DNA of 64,000 bases from Batkoa obscura. Taxonomy: Eukaryota; Entomophthoromycota; Entomophthoromycetes; Entomophthorales; Batkoaceae. The DNA lies in assembly GCA_030770535.1 (NCBI GenBank), contig JASVEC010000013.1:434001-498000 (forward strand). Reading direction: 5' to 3'. The notes under the pieces were generated by a model. The model was not told the origin of the DNA. It did not search any database and worked only from the letters and a program-made list of their open reading frames with translations. This document shows, one piece after another, positions 1-9,576 of this stretch. Within the stretch, counting starts at the first letter, position 1, and each line of letters opens with the position of its first letter. A program made the translations under genes and the position numbers.

Positions 1-488
1 GGACAACGGATGGATGTGGCTTTAATATGAAAGGAGATGGGGTTATTTGGATTTTAGCTACCAAATTTGGAGCTACTTTTTTTACCGTGTTTATATGTCC
101 CATTATTTATATTGTAATTATCTATTATCTAGCATTAAAGAAACGTATGTTAAGTCGATCAGGAATCAGTAGTGGCAGTAATGGCTCTTCGATACGATAT
201 AGAGCCTTTATACGATTATTCATTTATCCATTAATACCTTTAATTAGTTATGTATTTTATATGGTTGTATTTCTGTTTGCTATCTTTAAAATTAAAATGA
301 ACAAGACGACCGTTTCTACTATTGGTGATATTGGCGCCTTTTTTTCTGGTTTACAAGGTTTTTTTAATTCATTATTATTTTTAACTAATAGTATCTTCTT
401 AAAAGAAATTAATCAAGTGGGAGAATGGTATAGTGATTCTTCCTTCTTTGATAAAACTTATTTTATTAAATTGAAACAATCTAATTGA
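1..488 (+). CDS. Seven-transmembrane receptor, C-terminal part (5' end outside window)
   Basis: The reading frame is open from the first bases (TTDGCGFN..., in frame with the Met codon at 27) to the TGA at 486-488, so this is the 3' part of a gene that starts before the window. Three hydrophobic helices are visible: one after the Cys-containing extracellular stretch (ATKFGATFFTVFICPIIYI), one after a basic cytoplasmic loop with Ser/Gly (RLFIYPLIPLISYVFYMVV), and a last one (FFSGLQGFFNSLLFLTNSIF). Arrangement, spacing and the YPLIP and LQGFFNSLLFL motifs fit TM5-TM7 of the cAMP-receptor/Git3-like G-protein-coupled receptors that are expanded in early-diverging fungi. The ligand cannot be told. 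The family call rests on pattern similarity only. The tail is short, without an obvious regulatory domain. Confidence 0.7.
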   Translation, partial: TTDGCGFNMKGDGVIWILATKFGATFFTVFICPIIYIVIIYYLALKKRMLSRSGISSGSNGSSIRYRAFIRLFIYPLIPLISYVFYMVVFLFAIFKIKMNKTTVSTIGDIGAFFSGLQGFFNSLLFLTNSIFLKEINQVGEWYSDSSFFDKTYFIKLKQSN

Positions 489-1259
489 TTAATATCAATA
501 ATAATTTAAAAGCTGGCCCTTAAATTATTATTATTATCATTATTGTTTAGATTTAAATGATACAATTTTCCACAACATTTAGTTAAAGTAAAGGAGAATT
601 AAAAATTCAAATATCTCAATACACCATTATTTTGGCTCCAAGTTACATTGTAAAGTATGCTTATAATATCTCAATTTCATTTCAAATAATATATGGGGAT
701 GTATTTTTTTGTTTAAGAATTTTACTAACAATCTTTCCACTCAAATAGCCCTTAAAAAATGGAAAAAGTGATGAAATCAAAAAAAAACATTCTCATACAT
801 TTCTTCTTTTTCATATAACTTTGTTAATAAATATTGAATATTTATATTTATTTATTTTGCTTACTTATTTTACAAAATAAATTTTCTATTGAAATCCCGC
901 ATATTGTTTTAAGTTCATTATATCCTTTAATAAATGTTAAATAAAATCATCAATGAAATCATTATGAACTTATTTTTTATATTATATAGGAATGAGTCTA
1001 AGGAAATTGAACATTGATTTAATCTAATTTTAACTTAGAATCATAGTTCAGATATCAATGTATTTTAGCAACAAAGATATTTTATAAATAACTAGTTTCA
1101 TAAACTAAACAAAGCTGGTATTCTTTTTATTCAAATGGGATAGAGCTAAATAATTTATAAGCTGAATACTCGTTATAAATAAAAGCAGTTAATCGAGATA
1201 ATGAACTACTAAATGTTATTATCACCTCAATTTTATAAAAAATTGGAAGCAAATCCAAT
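489..1259. other. Intergenic, one A element, otherwise empty
   Basis: AT-rich sequence after the receptor gene. Apart from the A-family element at 694-795 I see no coding or RNA signal. Confidence 0.5.
694..795 (-). mobile_element. A-family miniature inverted-repeat element (copy 1)
   Basis: About 102 bp, starting TGGGGATGT and ending TTCTCA, flanked by TA on both sides. The core is the family core (on this strand: TTTAAGAATTTTACTAACAA, then CACTCAAATAGC, then GGAAAAAGTGATGAA). No coding capacity. The ends resemble those of the transposon at 47147-50017. Confidence 0.85.
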
Positions 1260-2290
1260 TTCTTTTTAGAAGTACAGTACAGCCAATTTTACCATTTAAC
1301 TATCGATGATTTTGACTATTTTGCTAATAATCCCCCATAATACTACTAGTAATACTACAACAAAGTGGCTTATTTCAGAGAAGATATTTTGCGAATCTTG
1401 CTCCATGAAAATGTAAAAAGTATGCAACTGTTTTTATGAAGCAATTGCATTGATTAGTCCAGTTAATAAAAAAGAAATTTTTTATGATGAGACGCAGGCC
1501 CAAAAGCCATTAGCTAAAAATAGTGGACAAGAGTATTTTGATTATTAAATTGGAAATATCAATATATGTATATCCTATTTTTTCTTTTAGGGAAAATAAA
1601 ACCTTATTAAGTTATGGAGTTCTACTTGAAACGGTATTTCAAGTCCCGCTTTTATTAGCAGTTTAATAGATAGATCATGAGCTGTTCAAGTCCACGATAG
1701 AAAGTAAAAATTAATATAAAATAAATAATTTAAAAATTTCCATTTAAAAGGTACAAAAAATGATAAATTAATATGTTTTATTAGAAATTTCAAAAGGCAA
1801 TTTACAAATCAAACATACAAAGTAAATCAAGATTTCATAGCTTTTAAATCCATTAAAAATTATGGTCTAGGAAATTTGAACCTTCAATGGATATATCAAT
1901 TTTATACTGAGTTTAGTTAATGGCAGATCGCTTCATCACAAAGATAGAACTATACTAGATCACATTTATTAACTGGCCCATTTTGTAAAGTTAAGATAGG
2001 CAGAAATATATTTAGCTCAAAGATAGTAAATTTACCAAGTGGTGCCAAGTTAATGAAAGATCAATGTCACAAGAAGAAGCTTTTTATTACCAATTTGATG
2101 TTTGTGAATTAAGGACTCGATCCTTGGATGTTAGTTTCTATTATTAATCTCATTAGTAAAGTAATGTCATTAATAGTGATTAAAGTCAAATTCCACTCCT
2201 CATATGTTATATTGTCTCTTTCCAATTATTCAAAGGAAGTGCTTTAAGCCAAAGAAAAATTTATTACATTTATTAGTTTTATTTTAATAT
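1260..2290 (+). pseudogene. Decayed S28 serine carboxypeptidase-like gene
   Basis: Translated pieces in changing frames line up in order with the intact S28 peptidase at 15739-17178. Examples are LTIDDFDYFAN (like AVDDLANFAK of the intact protein), LQWIYQFYTEFS followed by WQIA (like RQWLYQCCTEFGYWQVAP), and KKKLFITNLMFVN followed by GLDPWM (like DIYIKNLLFVNGELDPWM, which carries the catalytic Asp), then a C-terminal KEKFITFISF piece. Many stops and frame changes separate them, so the gene is dead. Limits are approximate. It shows that this locus once had a second S28 copy, same strand as the window and opposite to the intact one. Confidence 0.7.
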
Positions 2291-2463
2291 AATCTAAATT
2301 CAAATATTCAAAAGTATCTAAATTGCATGTAGCTAAAAAATAAAGCTTCAAAATAATTATAAAGCTATATTATAATCTTTTTTATTAATATGGAAGCCAA
2401 TTGGTTATAGAATAAGGTGGGTGGATTTCGTATACATAGGAATAAATATGCATATAGATATGT

Positions 2464-2598
2464 TTAAGACCAATGTCTAGGATCTTCGTTACTATTGACG
2501 ATTACAGTTGCTGGAGTCACGGGATTATCATGAGCAACAAGATAAGAATCAATTGATAAAATAGATAGGGGAAATGCGAGGATTGAATCGAAACTCAT
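2464..2598 (-). CDS. Possible 44-codon secreted-peptide ORF
   Basis: ATG at 2598-2596, stop TAA at 2466-2464. The N-terminal part is hydrophobic (SILAFPLSILSIDSYLVA) and could act as a signal sequence; the rest reads HDNPVTPATVIV and ends EDPRHWS. A TATATAAG element lies about 70 nt upstream (2668-2675), a spacing also seen for the clear secreted-protein genes here. The local GC content is above its surroundings. The C-terminal R-H-W-S resembles the end of the better supported small ORF at 9451-9576 (R-G-H-W-P). No homologue is recognised, and a chance ORF next to a pseudogene is quite possible. Confidence 0.3.
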   Translation of the reverse strand: MSFDSILAFPLSILSIDSYLVAHDNPVTPATVIVNSNEDPRHWS

Positions 2599-2784
2599 CT
2601 TCTAAATTTTTCTTAAAATGAAGAATTTTATTTTCGAGATAATTCAAAAACCATTCAACCTTTTGGGCTTATATATTTGTTCCAGACTAGAGCTATAGAT
2701 GCTACAATATAGTATAAACAAGTTTAATGTAATAATAAGAGTGTCTTTATTTTTTATATTAGTTAACATGGAACTTATTGAGTC

Positions 2785-3250
2785 TGTGAAAGTTGATACT
2801 TAGTGGCCGAAGTTAAAAGCTACTCTTGCTTAATTAACTTGCCTTGAGTCGAAGGGTCTTAGTTTATGTAACTAAGGTAGACTTAACTTAATAGAAATAG
2901 TATGTAGTAAGCTACAAATTATGTAAAACAAATACAATGGAAGATACTACTATAAAATCTATATCAGATGTTGTCAGAAAGACTTAGTGACTTTATTAAT
3001 GATACGTTATCAGGGAGTAATCCAATTAAAAAAGCCTGGAGTTATCATATTGAAGAATCTCTTTTATACTCCAATAAATATGGATATTAATACGAGAGGA
3101 TGTTATTCCTTGCAATATGAAGTTATAAATTCTCGCAGCAAATCAAAATAAGGGACTCTGACTTGATTGTATTTGAACTTGAGAACACAGCAACTTAAGT
3201 GATTGTTGCGTTATAATCAATCCGAGAGCTAAATAAAGCAATATTTCACA
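2785..3250 (+). mobile_element. B-family inverted-repeat element, copy 1
   Basis: 466-bp unit that begins TGTGAAAGTTGATACT and ends AATATTTCACA, giving a short TGTGAAA terminal inverted repeat. The flanks carry the same five bases, GAGTC, at 2780-2784 and 3251-3255, which looks like a target-site duplication. Related copies lie at 6900-8079 and 47329-47688. A segment near 2960-3040 translates as LSERLSDFINDTLSGSNPIKK, conserved in the other copies, so the unit may be an internally deleted derivative of a coding element. Superfamily not identified. Confidence 0.75.
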
Positions 3251-5926
3251 GAGTCCATGTGTATTAAATTCACTTACCTATTTAAACATTTTTAGTCCAA
3301 TTTAATTAAACTATTATCAAAAATAGAACCGTTTTTCCCTATGTTCTGTTCTAGAATCGTGTGATTCCGATTTATATAATTTATAGTGTTGACCATATAA
3401 ACAAACCACTTATATAATGTGATATTAATAAACAATTACGCTTACGGCTAAAATTTGTTCATAGTTTGAATATTATATACATTTATCATCCTAATTAATA
3501 AGTTTCTTCTTAGTTTATTTTATTCGATTTTTATAATTGTATTAAAGATAAATGTATTGCCGATAAATATGTTTGAAATACTAAAATTAAGCTACTATCA
3601 ATTAATGTATTATAATAATTGAAAAAGAAAAACTGATTTTAATGTATATTATAATATAAATTATCATTAAGTTGAGTTTGAGCTTTATGCATGCTATAAA
3701 GTTTAAAGGGTAAATTAGAGCCACTGTAATAATACGATACTACCCTCCTACCTACAACTAGAAATTAAATTTTGTGATGTATCTCATGATTAAAGACTTG
3801 AGCCAAGAGAGTAGTATTAATTTAAGTTTTTTATTTGTATTAAGTACAAACTGTCTATTTAGTGAACAAATGCTTATAAACTAACAAATTAGCGCTTGCT
3901 AATGTTTCCAATTCATTGTATATTAATCAACAGCGTGGAATAGTTATAGAATTAATACAGTAACATATTATCAATTATTAAATAGCATATGTTTTGTAGA
4001 TATTATAAATAGCCTACATAATCTTAGAATTAAATGCATCAAAACTAATACTGTATTATTACATTTAGCTCTATTTTATAAAAAAGAGCTAAAGAATATT
4101 TTATGTTATTAAATTGCTGGTATGTTCTGTATAAAAATTCGAGTAAATAAATCAATTTTAATATATTAAAAAAAACGACGTGTAAAAGTGATAGTACAAA
4201 ATCAAATACTCTAAAATTATTAAATAACAAAAAGACGTATTTTTTTGTTATAACGAGATTTTAATAATATTTCATTAATAAAATAGCTTACAATTAATCT
4301 TAAATTAAAATTAAAAATAGAATTTTTTATAATTTTTATTCAAAAAAGCATATGGGAATGCGTTCTGTTGTAGTGATTTATTTCATTTATTATACAATAT
4401 AAAATTAGAATAAATAAATAATAAATATTGAAAAAAAAAACCGATAACGCTCCTATGCCGCCTCATGCTGTCTCCACTTCGCTTCACACCTGGATTCAAT
4501 ATATATAAAGCCGGATAAAAATCAACCAAATACGTTTTGATCTGGTTAAAACCAGTAACCCTTAAATTGGACCACTTTTGATCAATTGTCTGATTTGTAT
4601 TTCAGTTATGCTCTCAGTACCCTCACGCCTAACTCATCTTTAACTCACATTTCCTCTGTTTCCCTTTTTCCTAACTTTTATACTTATAAAGTAGATAATT
4701 GAGAGCCTTCAGTTCTTTTAAGGTATTAAAAAAAAGACATTCTCTTATTTTTTATTAAAAAATAAAGGCGTCATAAATAAGCATTTTTATAAATATATCT
4801 AATATACCTTTTTTTCAATAGTTTTAAACAAATGGGGATGTATTTTTATGTTTAAGAACTTTACTACAGTTTTTCCGCTCAAATAGCGCTTAAAAGATGG
4901 AAAAAGTGATGAAGCCAAAAAAAACACCCCCAAATACTATAAAACTTTACTACCAAAATTACTAACCGTTTTATAAAGTTATTTTCTATTCATCTTATTT
5001 ATAAAGTTTCTAACAAGCCCTAGTCCTTAATTTTGGATTTTATAATAGTTATAATAATTAATGATTATTTTTTAGCTCTTAAATGTCATTCAAAATAACT
5101 TGGTAAATAAGTTCAAATTAGAATACTTATAAATGCTAGTTTGATGGCTGTACAATTAAGATAGTTTGAAAACATTTAATCTTAGGAATTCATACACTTG
5201 ATTGAAACTAAGCTATAAGTTTTAAAATATATATAAACTGGTTTATATATCGGAATCTTTTTCTGTTAGTTATCTTTAAATTTATTTGATCCACATGTAA
5301 AAAAATTCGATTTTTATGAATGACACCTCAATTTTTACCTTGCAGTCATTGAAATTTCAAAAATAAAATAGCAAGAAAAATGATTAGATATGAATCGCTG
5401 CTCATATTTCAAAATATGTATAATATAATAAGAGTGTTTGTTCTACTTATAAAGCTCGTTTTCTTTGGCTTTATCATAGTTTGAAACCTTCAAAACTTCA
5501 TACAAAAAATACTAATTCGCTTTATATACAATAAATGCTTATTCAAGGTACCACGTTCTAGAATTTCATCAAATGTATTACATTTATTTAAAAATATATT
5601 TAGAACATAACTTTATAATTTGTTATATCACTAATAGTTATTAGGTCTTTATACAAGTTTATCTACTGATCATTAGCACATAAAGATATGTTTAACAATT
5701 TATTAACTAAATTTGTTCACTCACGAAACTTAAAATTCAAAATGTTGGAAAAAAGATAGATGAAATAAAAATATGTTGATTTTTTTTACCTTTTAATGAA
5801 TTATTGCTATTGATATGAGTATACCAAAATGTATTGAAATAAATTAATTTAAATACTAGTGTTAAATATTATTATTTTTAAGCATTGTAGAAATGCTTTA
5901 TATACTTTTAAAAATCGGATTTACAA
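3251..5926. other. Gene-free stretch with one A element and a GC-richer patch
   Basis: About 2.7 kb with no open frame of coding character. It holds the A element at 4833-4932 and, at about 4441-4690, a patch clearly richer in C and G (CTCCTATGCCGCC, CTTCGCTTCACACCTGG and so on) whose origin I cannot identify. The remainder is AT-rich spacer. Confidence 0.5.
4833..4932 (-). mobile_element. A-family miniature element (copy 2)
   Basis: Starts TGGGGATGTATTTTTATG, ends ACACCCCCA; internal GCGCTTAAAAGATGGAAAAA shared with the other copies. Reverse orientation relative to the copies at 41543 and 41840. The flanking TA pair is no longer clear on the left. Confidence 0.85.
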
Positions 5927-5998
5927 GGCTCAGTGGTCTAGTGGTATGATTCTCGCTTTGGGTGCGAGAGGCCCTGGGTTCAATTCCCAGCTGAGCCC
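5927..5998 (+). tRNA. tRNA-Pro (TGG anticodon)
   Basis: 72-nt cloverleaf. Acceptor GGCTCAG pairs with CTGAGCC, D arm GGTCTAGTGGTATGAT, anticodon stem TCTCG/CGAGA around the loop CTTTGGGTG with TGG, and T arm CTGGGTTCAATTCCCAG. The A and B boxes are intact and there is no intron. A run of T follows about 3 nt downstream and can serve as the polymerase III terminator. Confidence 0.97.
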
Positions 5999-6588
5999 TA
6001 TTTTTAATTTTAACTTGTTCAACCAACCTTTTTACTGTAATTTGACTTTGAATTCTAGAAAAATAAATAGGGATGTTTTTAATTTCATCGCTTTTTCCAT
6101 TTTCAAGAGCTATTAGTAAAATTCTTGAACAGAAAAATATATCCTTAAATGTTTATTTAAAATCTTTGCAAACTTAAACTTTCAAAAAATTAAAAATAAA
6201 GGTCCAAATGCTTTTTTTTAAGATAATAACACAGGTGTAAATTACATTTTTATTTAAACAATTGTGTTAATTTAAAAAATATAAATAAAGCTATTTTCAG
6301 TTATATATTGTTAAAAACTTAATATTTTTTAAATAAAACATCTCAGTTAAGATTTTTTAATTATTTAACAAGTATTTTAAAAAATTTATTTAGTTAAACT
6401 AATAGTAAAAATAAAAGATAAAAAAATAAAAAATAGTTATATAAATTTAGGCTTTTAATATAACAAATTTTAAGTTTTTGATTATTATTAAAACTTTTCA
6501 TAATATTAAGCTATAAATATAAATAGTATTAATATAAAAGAAAACATTTAAATTAATTTTCCAAATATATCGGGGTGTATTTTTTATA
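5999..6588. other. AT-rich spacer, nothing recognised
   Basis: Very AT-rich. The only hint of structure is a family-A-like fragment (CGGGGTGTATTTTTTA) at about 6571-6586, directly before a complete A element, possibly a truncated neighbouring copy. Confidence 0.4.
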
Positions 6589-6685
6589 TGAGGATATATT
6601 TTTTTAAGAATTTTACTAACAATTTTTCCACTCAAATAGCGCTTAAAAAATAGAAAAAATAATGAAGCCAAAAAAAACACCCCCA
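6589..6685 (-). mobile_element. A-family miniature element (copy 3)
   Basis: Starts TGAGGATATATTTTTTTAAG and ends ACACCCCCA, flanked by TA on both sides. It carries the family core ACTCAAATAGCGCTTAAAAA. Confidence 0.85.
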
Positions 6686-6899
6686 TATAGATTTATTGCA
6701 AGAATTTTTATTTCTACATTTTAGTATTTATATTTAATAGTTATAATAAAAAATTATCATTATTGTTGTATTTTTTATATATAACACTTTAATATAATAA
6801 CTTTTTTTTTATAAAAAAATTATATTTAGTTTTAATAAACTTATTTTATTTTGTTTATTGTGAAATGTCGCTTTATCAGCTCTCAGATTAATTATAACA

Positions 6900-7320
6900 T
6901 AATAATCATTTAGCTTGTTTACAAAACTAGTTATAGTCTTGTAATCAATTTGACCGTGATCCATGTGGTATAATCAATTCAGAGTACCTCGTTTAGATTG
7001 CTGTAAAAATTTCTATCGCCTAATTGCAAAGAACTTATTGTCGACATTTTGATGTCCATACTTGGCAACTGTAATAAGGAGTAACTATTATTATACCCCT
7101 TACATATAGACACCAAGTTGGAGTATAAAAGAGATTACTCAACACAATAACTCGATGCTTTTTAATTGAATTATTCCCTGATAACGTACCATCAATAAAG
7201 TCACTAAGTCTTTCTGACAATATCTTACATAGATTTTACAGTAGTATTATCTATTCTATTTGTTTTATATAGTTCATAGTCTATTGAATACTATTCTTAC
7301 TAGTTTAAGTCTATCTTAGC
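6900..7320 (-). mobile_element. Truncated B-family copy
   Basis: From about 7035 to 7320 the sequence is the reverse complement of the internal part and left arm of the B element, without the terminal TGTGAAA. On the minus strand 7220-7035 reads MSERLSDFIDGTLSGNNSIK and onward, the same conserved segment as in copy 1. The left limit is unclear; 6900-7034 may be diverged B sequence. It abuts the fold-back copy at 7321. Confidence 0.6.
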
Positions 7321-7914
7321 TGTGAAAGTTGATACTCAGTGGTCGGAGTTAAAAAGAGTTCTTGCTTAATTAAGTTGCCTTGAGTCGAACAGTCTTAGTT
7401 TATGTAACTAAGATAGACTTAACTTAATAAGAATAGTATGCAGTAGGCTACGAATTATGTGAAACAAATACAATGGAAGATACTACTGTAAAATCTATAT
7501 AAGATGTTGTCAGAAAGACTTAGTGACTTTATTAATGATACGTTATCAGGGAGTAATCCAATTAAGAAGCCTCGAGTTATCATGTTGAGTAATCTCTTTT
7601 ATACTCCAACAATTATGGATATCAAAACGAGAGGATAATATTCTTTGCAATATGATAACTCGAGGCTTTTTAACTGAATTACTCCCTGATATCGTACTAT
7701 TAATAAAGCCACTAAGTCTTTCTGATAATATCTTACATAGATTTTACAGTAGTGTTGTCTATTCTATTTGTTTTACATAGTTCGTAACTTATTATGTATT
7801 ATTCCTATTCATTTAAGTCTATCTTAGTTACATAAACTAAGACCGTTCGACTCAAGGCAAGTTAATCAACCAAGAACTGTTTTTAACTCCTACCACTGAG
7901 TACCAACTTTCACA
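7321..7914. mobile_element. Fold-back B-family element (long inverted repeat)
   Basis: 594 bp forming an almost complete palindrome. It begins TGTGAAAGTTGATACTCAGT and ends ACTGAGTACCAACTTTCACA, its reverse complement apart from a few changes. Each arm is about 270-300 bp and the arms meet near 7620-7650. Each arm repeats the B-family left part, including the LSERLSDFIN-coding segment. The transcript or single strand would fold into one long hairpin. It may arise from two head-to-head B copies. Confidence 0.8.
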
Positions 7915-8079
7915 GAACTTGAGAACACAACAACTTAAGTGATTGTTGTGTTATAATCAATTCGAGAGCTAATAAAGCAATGTTTCACATAGCTACATAA
8001 ACTAAGACCGTTCGACTCAAGGCAAGTTAACCAAGCAATAACTGCTTTTAACCCCAACTACTTAGTACCAACTTTCACA
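7915..8079. repeat. B-family end fragments around the fold-back element
   Basis: 7915-7989 is the right end of a B element (GAACTTGAGAACACAACAAC ... GTTTCACA), close to the same end in copy 1. 7990-8079 is a truncated left end in reverse orientation that stops at ACTTTCACA. The arrangement indicates repeated insertion or rearrangement of B copies at one site. Confidence 0.65.
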
Positions 8080-8804
8080 TTATTACATTATTTTTTATTA
8101 GTTTTTTACATTATTTTTTATTAATATGTTTTTTTTTTGTATTTTATATAATTTTTTAATAATTAATTAATTAATAACTTTGGTTAAATTTTAATGATTT
8201 TTTTTAAGCAGTTAAATTATTGAAAAAATTAAAATAATTATATGCAATTAAAATTTTTTATTTATATTTAAATTGTATTAAAAATAATATTAAATTATTA
8301 AAAAAACTAGTATGATTATAAATAATGTTAATTATTTTATTTTTAATAATTATGTTTTAATAACTTTTTCTATCTATTTATTTATTAAAATTTATATCAA
8401 GTTTTATATAATATATATTTATATGCTAGTAAGCTTTTATATTAATACTTTAAAGCAGTTGTATAAATTGAAAAAGCTATTTATATTGAATGTTTTAAAT
8501 GCATAAAATTAATTTATTCAGAGTTAATATTAAAAACATGAATATTTATATTATTAGTAAAAAATATATAAAACAATCAGTTAAAAAAGTATTGTCTTTA
8601 AAACAAATTAAATATAACATCTGTTAAATAACGGTTATTATTATATATTAATTTAATATTAATAAAAACTTTAATAAAATTTAAAATTTCATTATAAACT
8701 ACAGAGTTTTTTCATTTTTATTAGTACTTTAATTTTAAAAGAGAGCCTTCAAAGTCTATTAAGCAGTAATATATATTTGTTATTCTTTGAAATAACATAT
8801 CTTA
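8080..8804. other. AT-rich spacer, nothing recognised
   Basis: Extremely AT-rich with homopolymer runs. The open frame at 8312-8506 is built almost only of Ile, Tyr, Phe, Asn and Lys, as expected from composition, and is not treated as a gene. Confidence 0.4.
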
Positions 8805-8877
8805 GGGGCAGTAGCTCAATCGGTAGAGTACTCGCTTTGCATGCGAGGGGCACGGGGATCGAAACCCTGCTACTCCA
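8805..8877 (+). tRNA. tRNA-Ala (TGC anticodon), slightly degenerate
   Basis: 73 nt. D arm GCTCAATCGGTAGAGT, anticodon stem CTCGC/GCGAG around TTTGCAT (TGC), T stem CGGGG/CCCTG, discriminator A. Two oddities: the acceptor GGGGCAG against CTACTCC has a C-A mismatch and a G-T pair, and the T loop is ATCGAAA rather than TTCGAAN, so T54 is lost and the B box is altered. It may be a working but suboptimal gene or a young tRNA pseudogene. Confidence 0.75.
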
Positions 8878-9450
8878 GCTATTTTTATAGCTTTTATTAT
8901 TTTTTGCCTCAGTTTCTTTAGGTATAAAATATGATACATTAAAAAATCTATCCATAATTTCAAATAAAATTGTTTAATCAAAATTTTAAAATATACTTAA
9001 AATTTTGCTTCTATCAACTGTCAATTTATCAAATTTATTGTATATTTTTTCTATTTCTTATCTTCTCACATCTTTAACTTTGACATTGAGCCCATACATC
9101 CCTTTATCAAAGCCTACCTTTTTTCCCTTGGCCTTTGGTAAACCCCAAGGGTTTTATAGCCCTTTTATTAAAAACAAAGATCAGGCACCCTCACTATCAA
9201 TTATGTCTCTCATCTGAACGGAAAAATATTCAGAGACTTAAGGTAAAACACAATATCTTTGCTTGTTCAAATTCTAAAAATACTAGCTTGCCAAATCATT
9301 AATATAAATATAATTTATTCCCAAGTCCTTGAGGATAAATTAAGAGTCAAGCAAAATTTAAGTTTTTTTAAAAATATATGTTTATATATTTGTTATGTTT
9401 ATTTAGTAAAAAGCAACTCTCTGATAATAATCTAAAGTTGAGTATAATGT
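8878..9450. other. Spacer with GC-richer patch
   Basis: No supported gene. Around 9060-9215 composition is less AT-rich, with an inverted match CCCTTGG / CCCCAAGG near 9125-9150. Both strands have short open frames there (plus-strand one beginning with TTG at 9005), but neither looks like a known protein. It may be a decayed fragment. Confidence 0.35.
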
Positions 9451-9576
9451 CTAGGGCCAGTGACCGCGAGTTTTAAAGCCATAGGCTTGATCAGCAGCAG
9501 GCTGGTTGTTAACAGGAACTGAAGTGATTACAGACATAATATAAACAGTGTAAGCGATAAGAAAAGTAAGGTGCAT
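9451..9576 (-). CDS. Putative small secreted peptide precursor (41 aa)
   Basis: ATG at 9576-9574, stop TAG at 9453-9451. Residues 1-20 (MHLTFLIAYTVYIMSVITSV) have the shape of a signal peptide, followed by PVNNQPAADQAYGFKTRGHWP to the end. GC content within the ORF is clearly higher than in the flanks and codons are of ordinary coding type. A TATAAATA element stands 62 nt upstream of the ATG (9638-9645), the same spacing as for the S28 and crystallin-like genes. The mature part is only about 20 residues with one K-T-R site and an aromatic H-W-P tail, so it could be a signalling peptide or a small effector. No family recognised; function unknown. Confidence 0.55.
   Translation of the reverse strand: MHLTFLIAYTVYIMSVITSVPVNNQPAADQAYGFKTRGHWP

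Noticed and set aside
5859-6116. 85-codon plus-strand frame
   Set aside because: It reads across the whole tRNA-Pro gene; the tRNA explains the sequence.
9005-9217. 70-codon plus-strand frame
   Set aside because: Starts with TTG, low-complexity Leu/Ser/Pro content, no homologous look, and the opposite strand is equally open in part.
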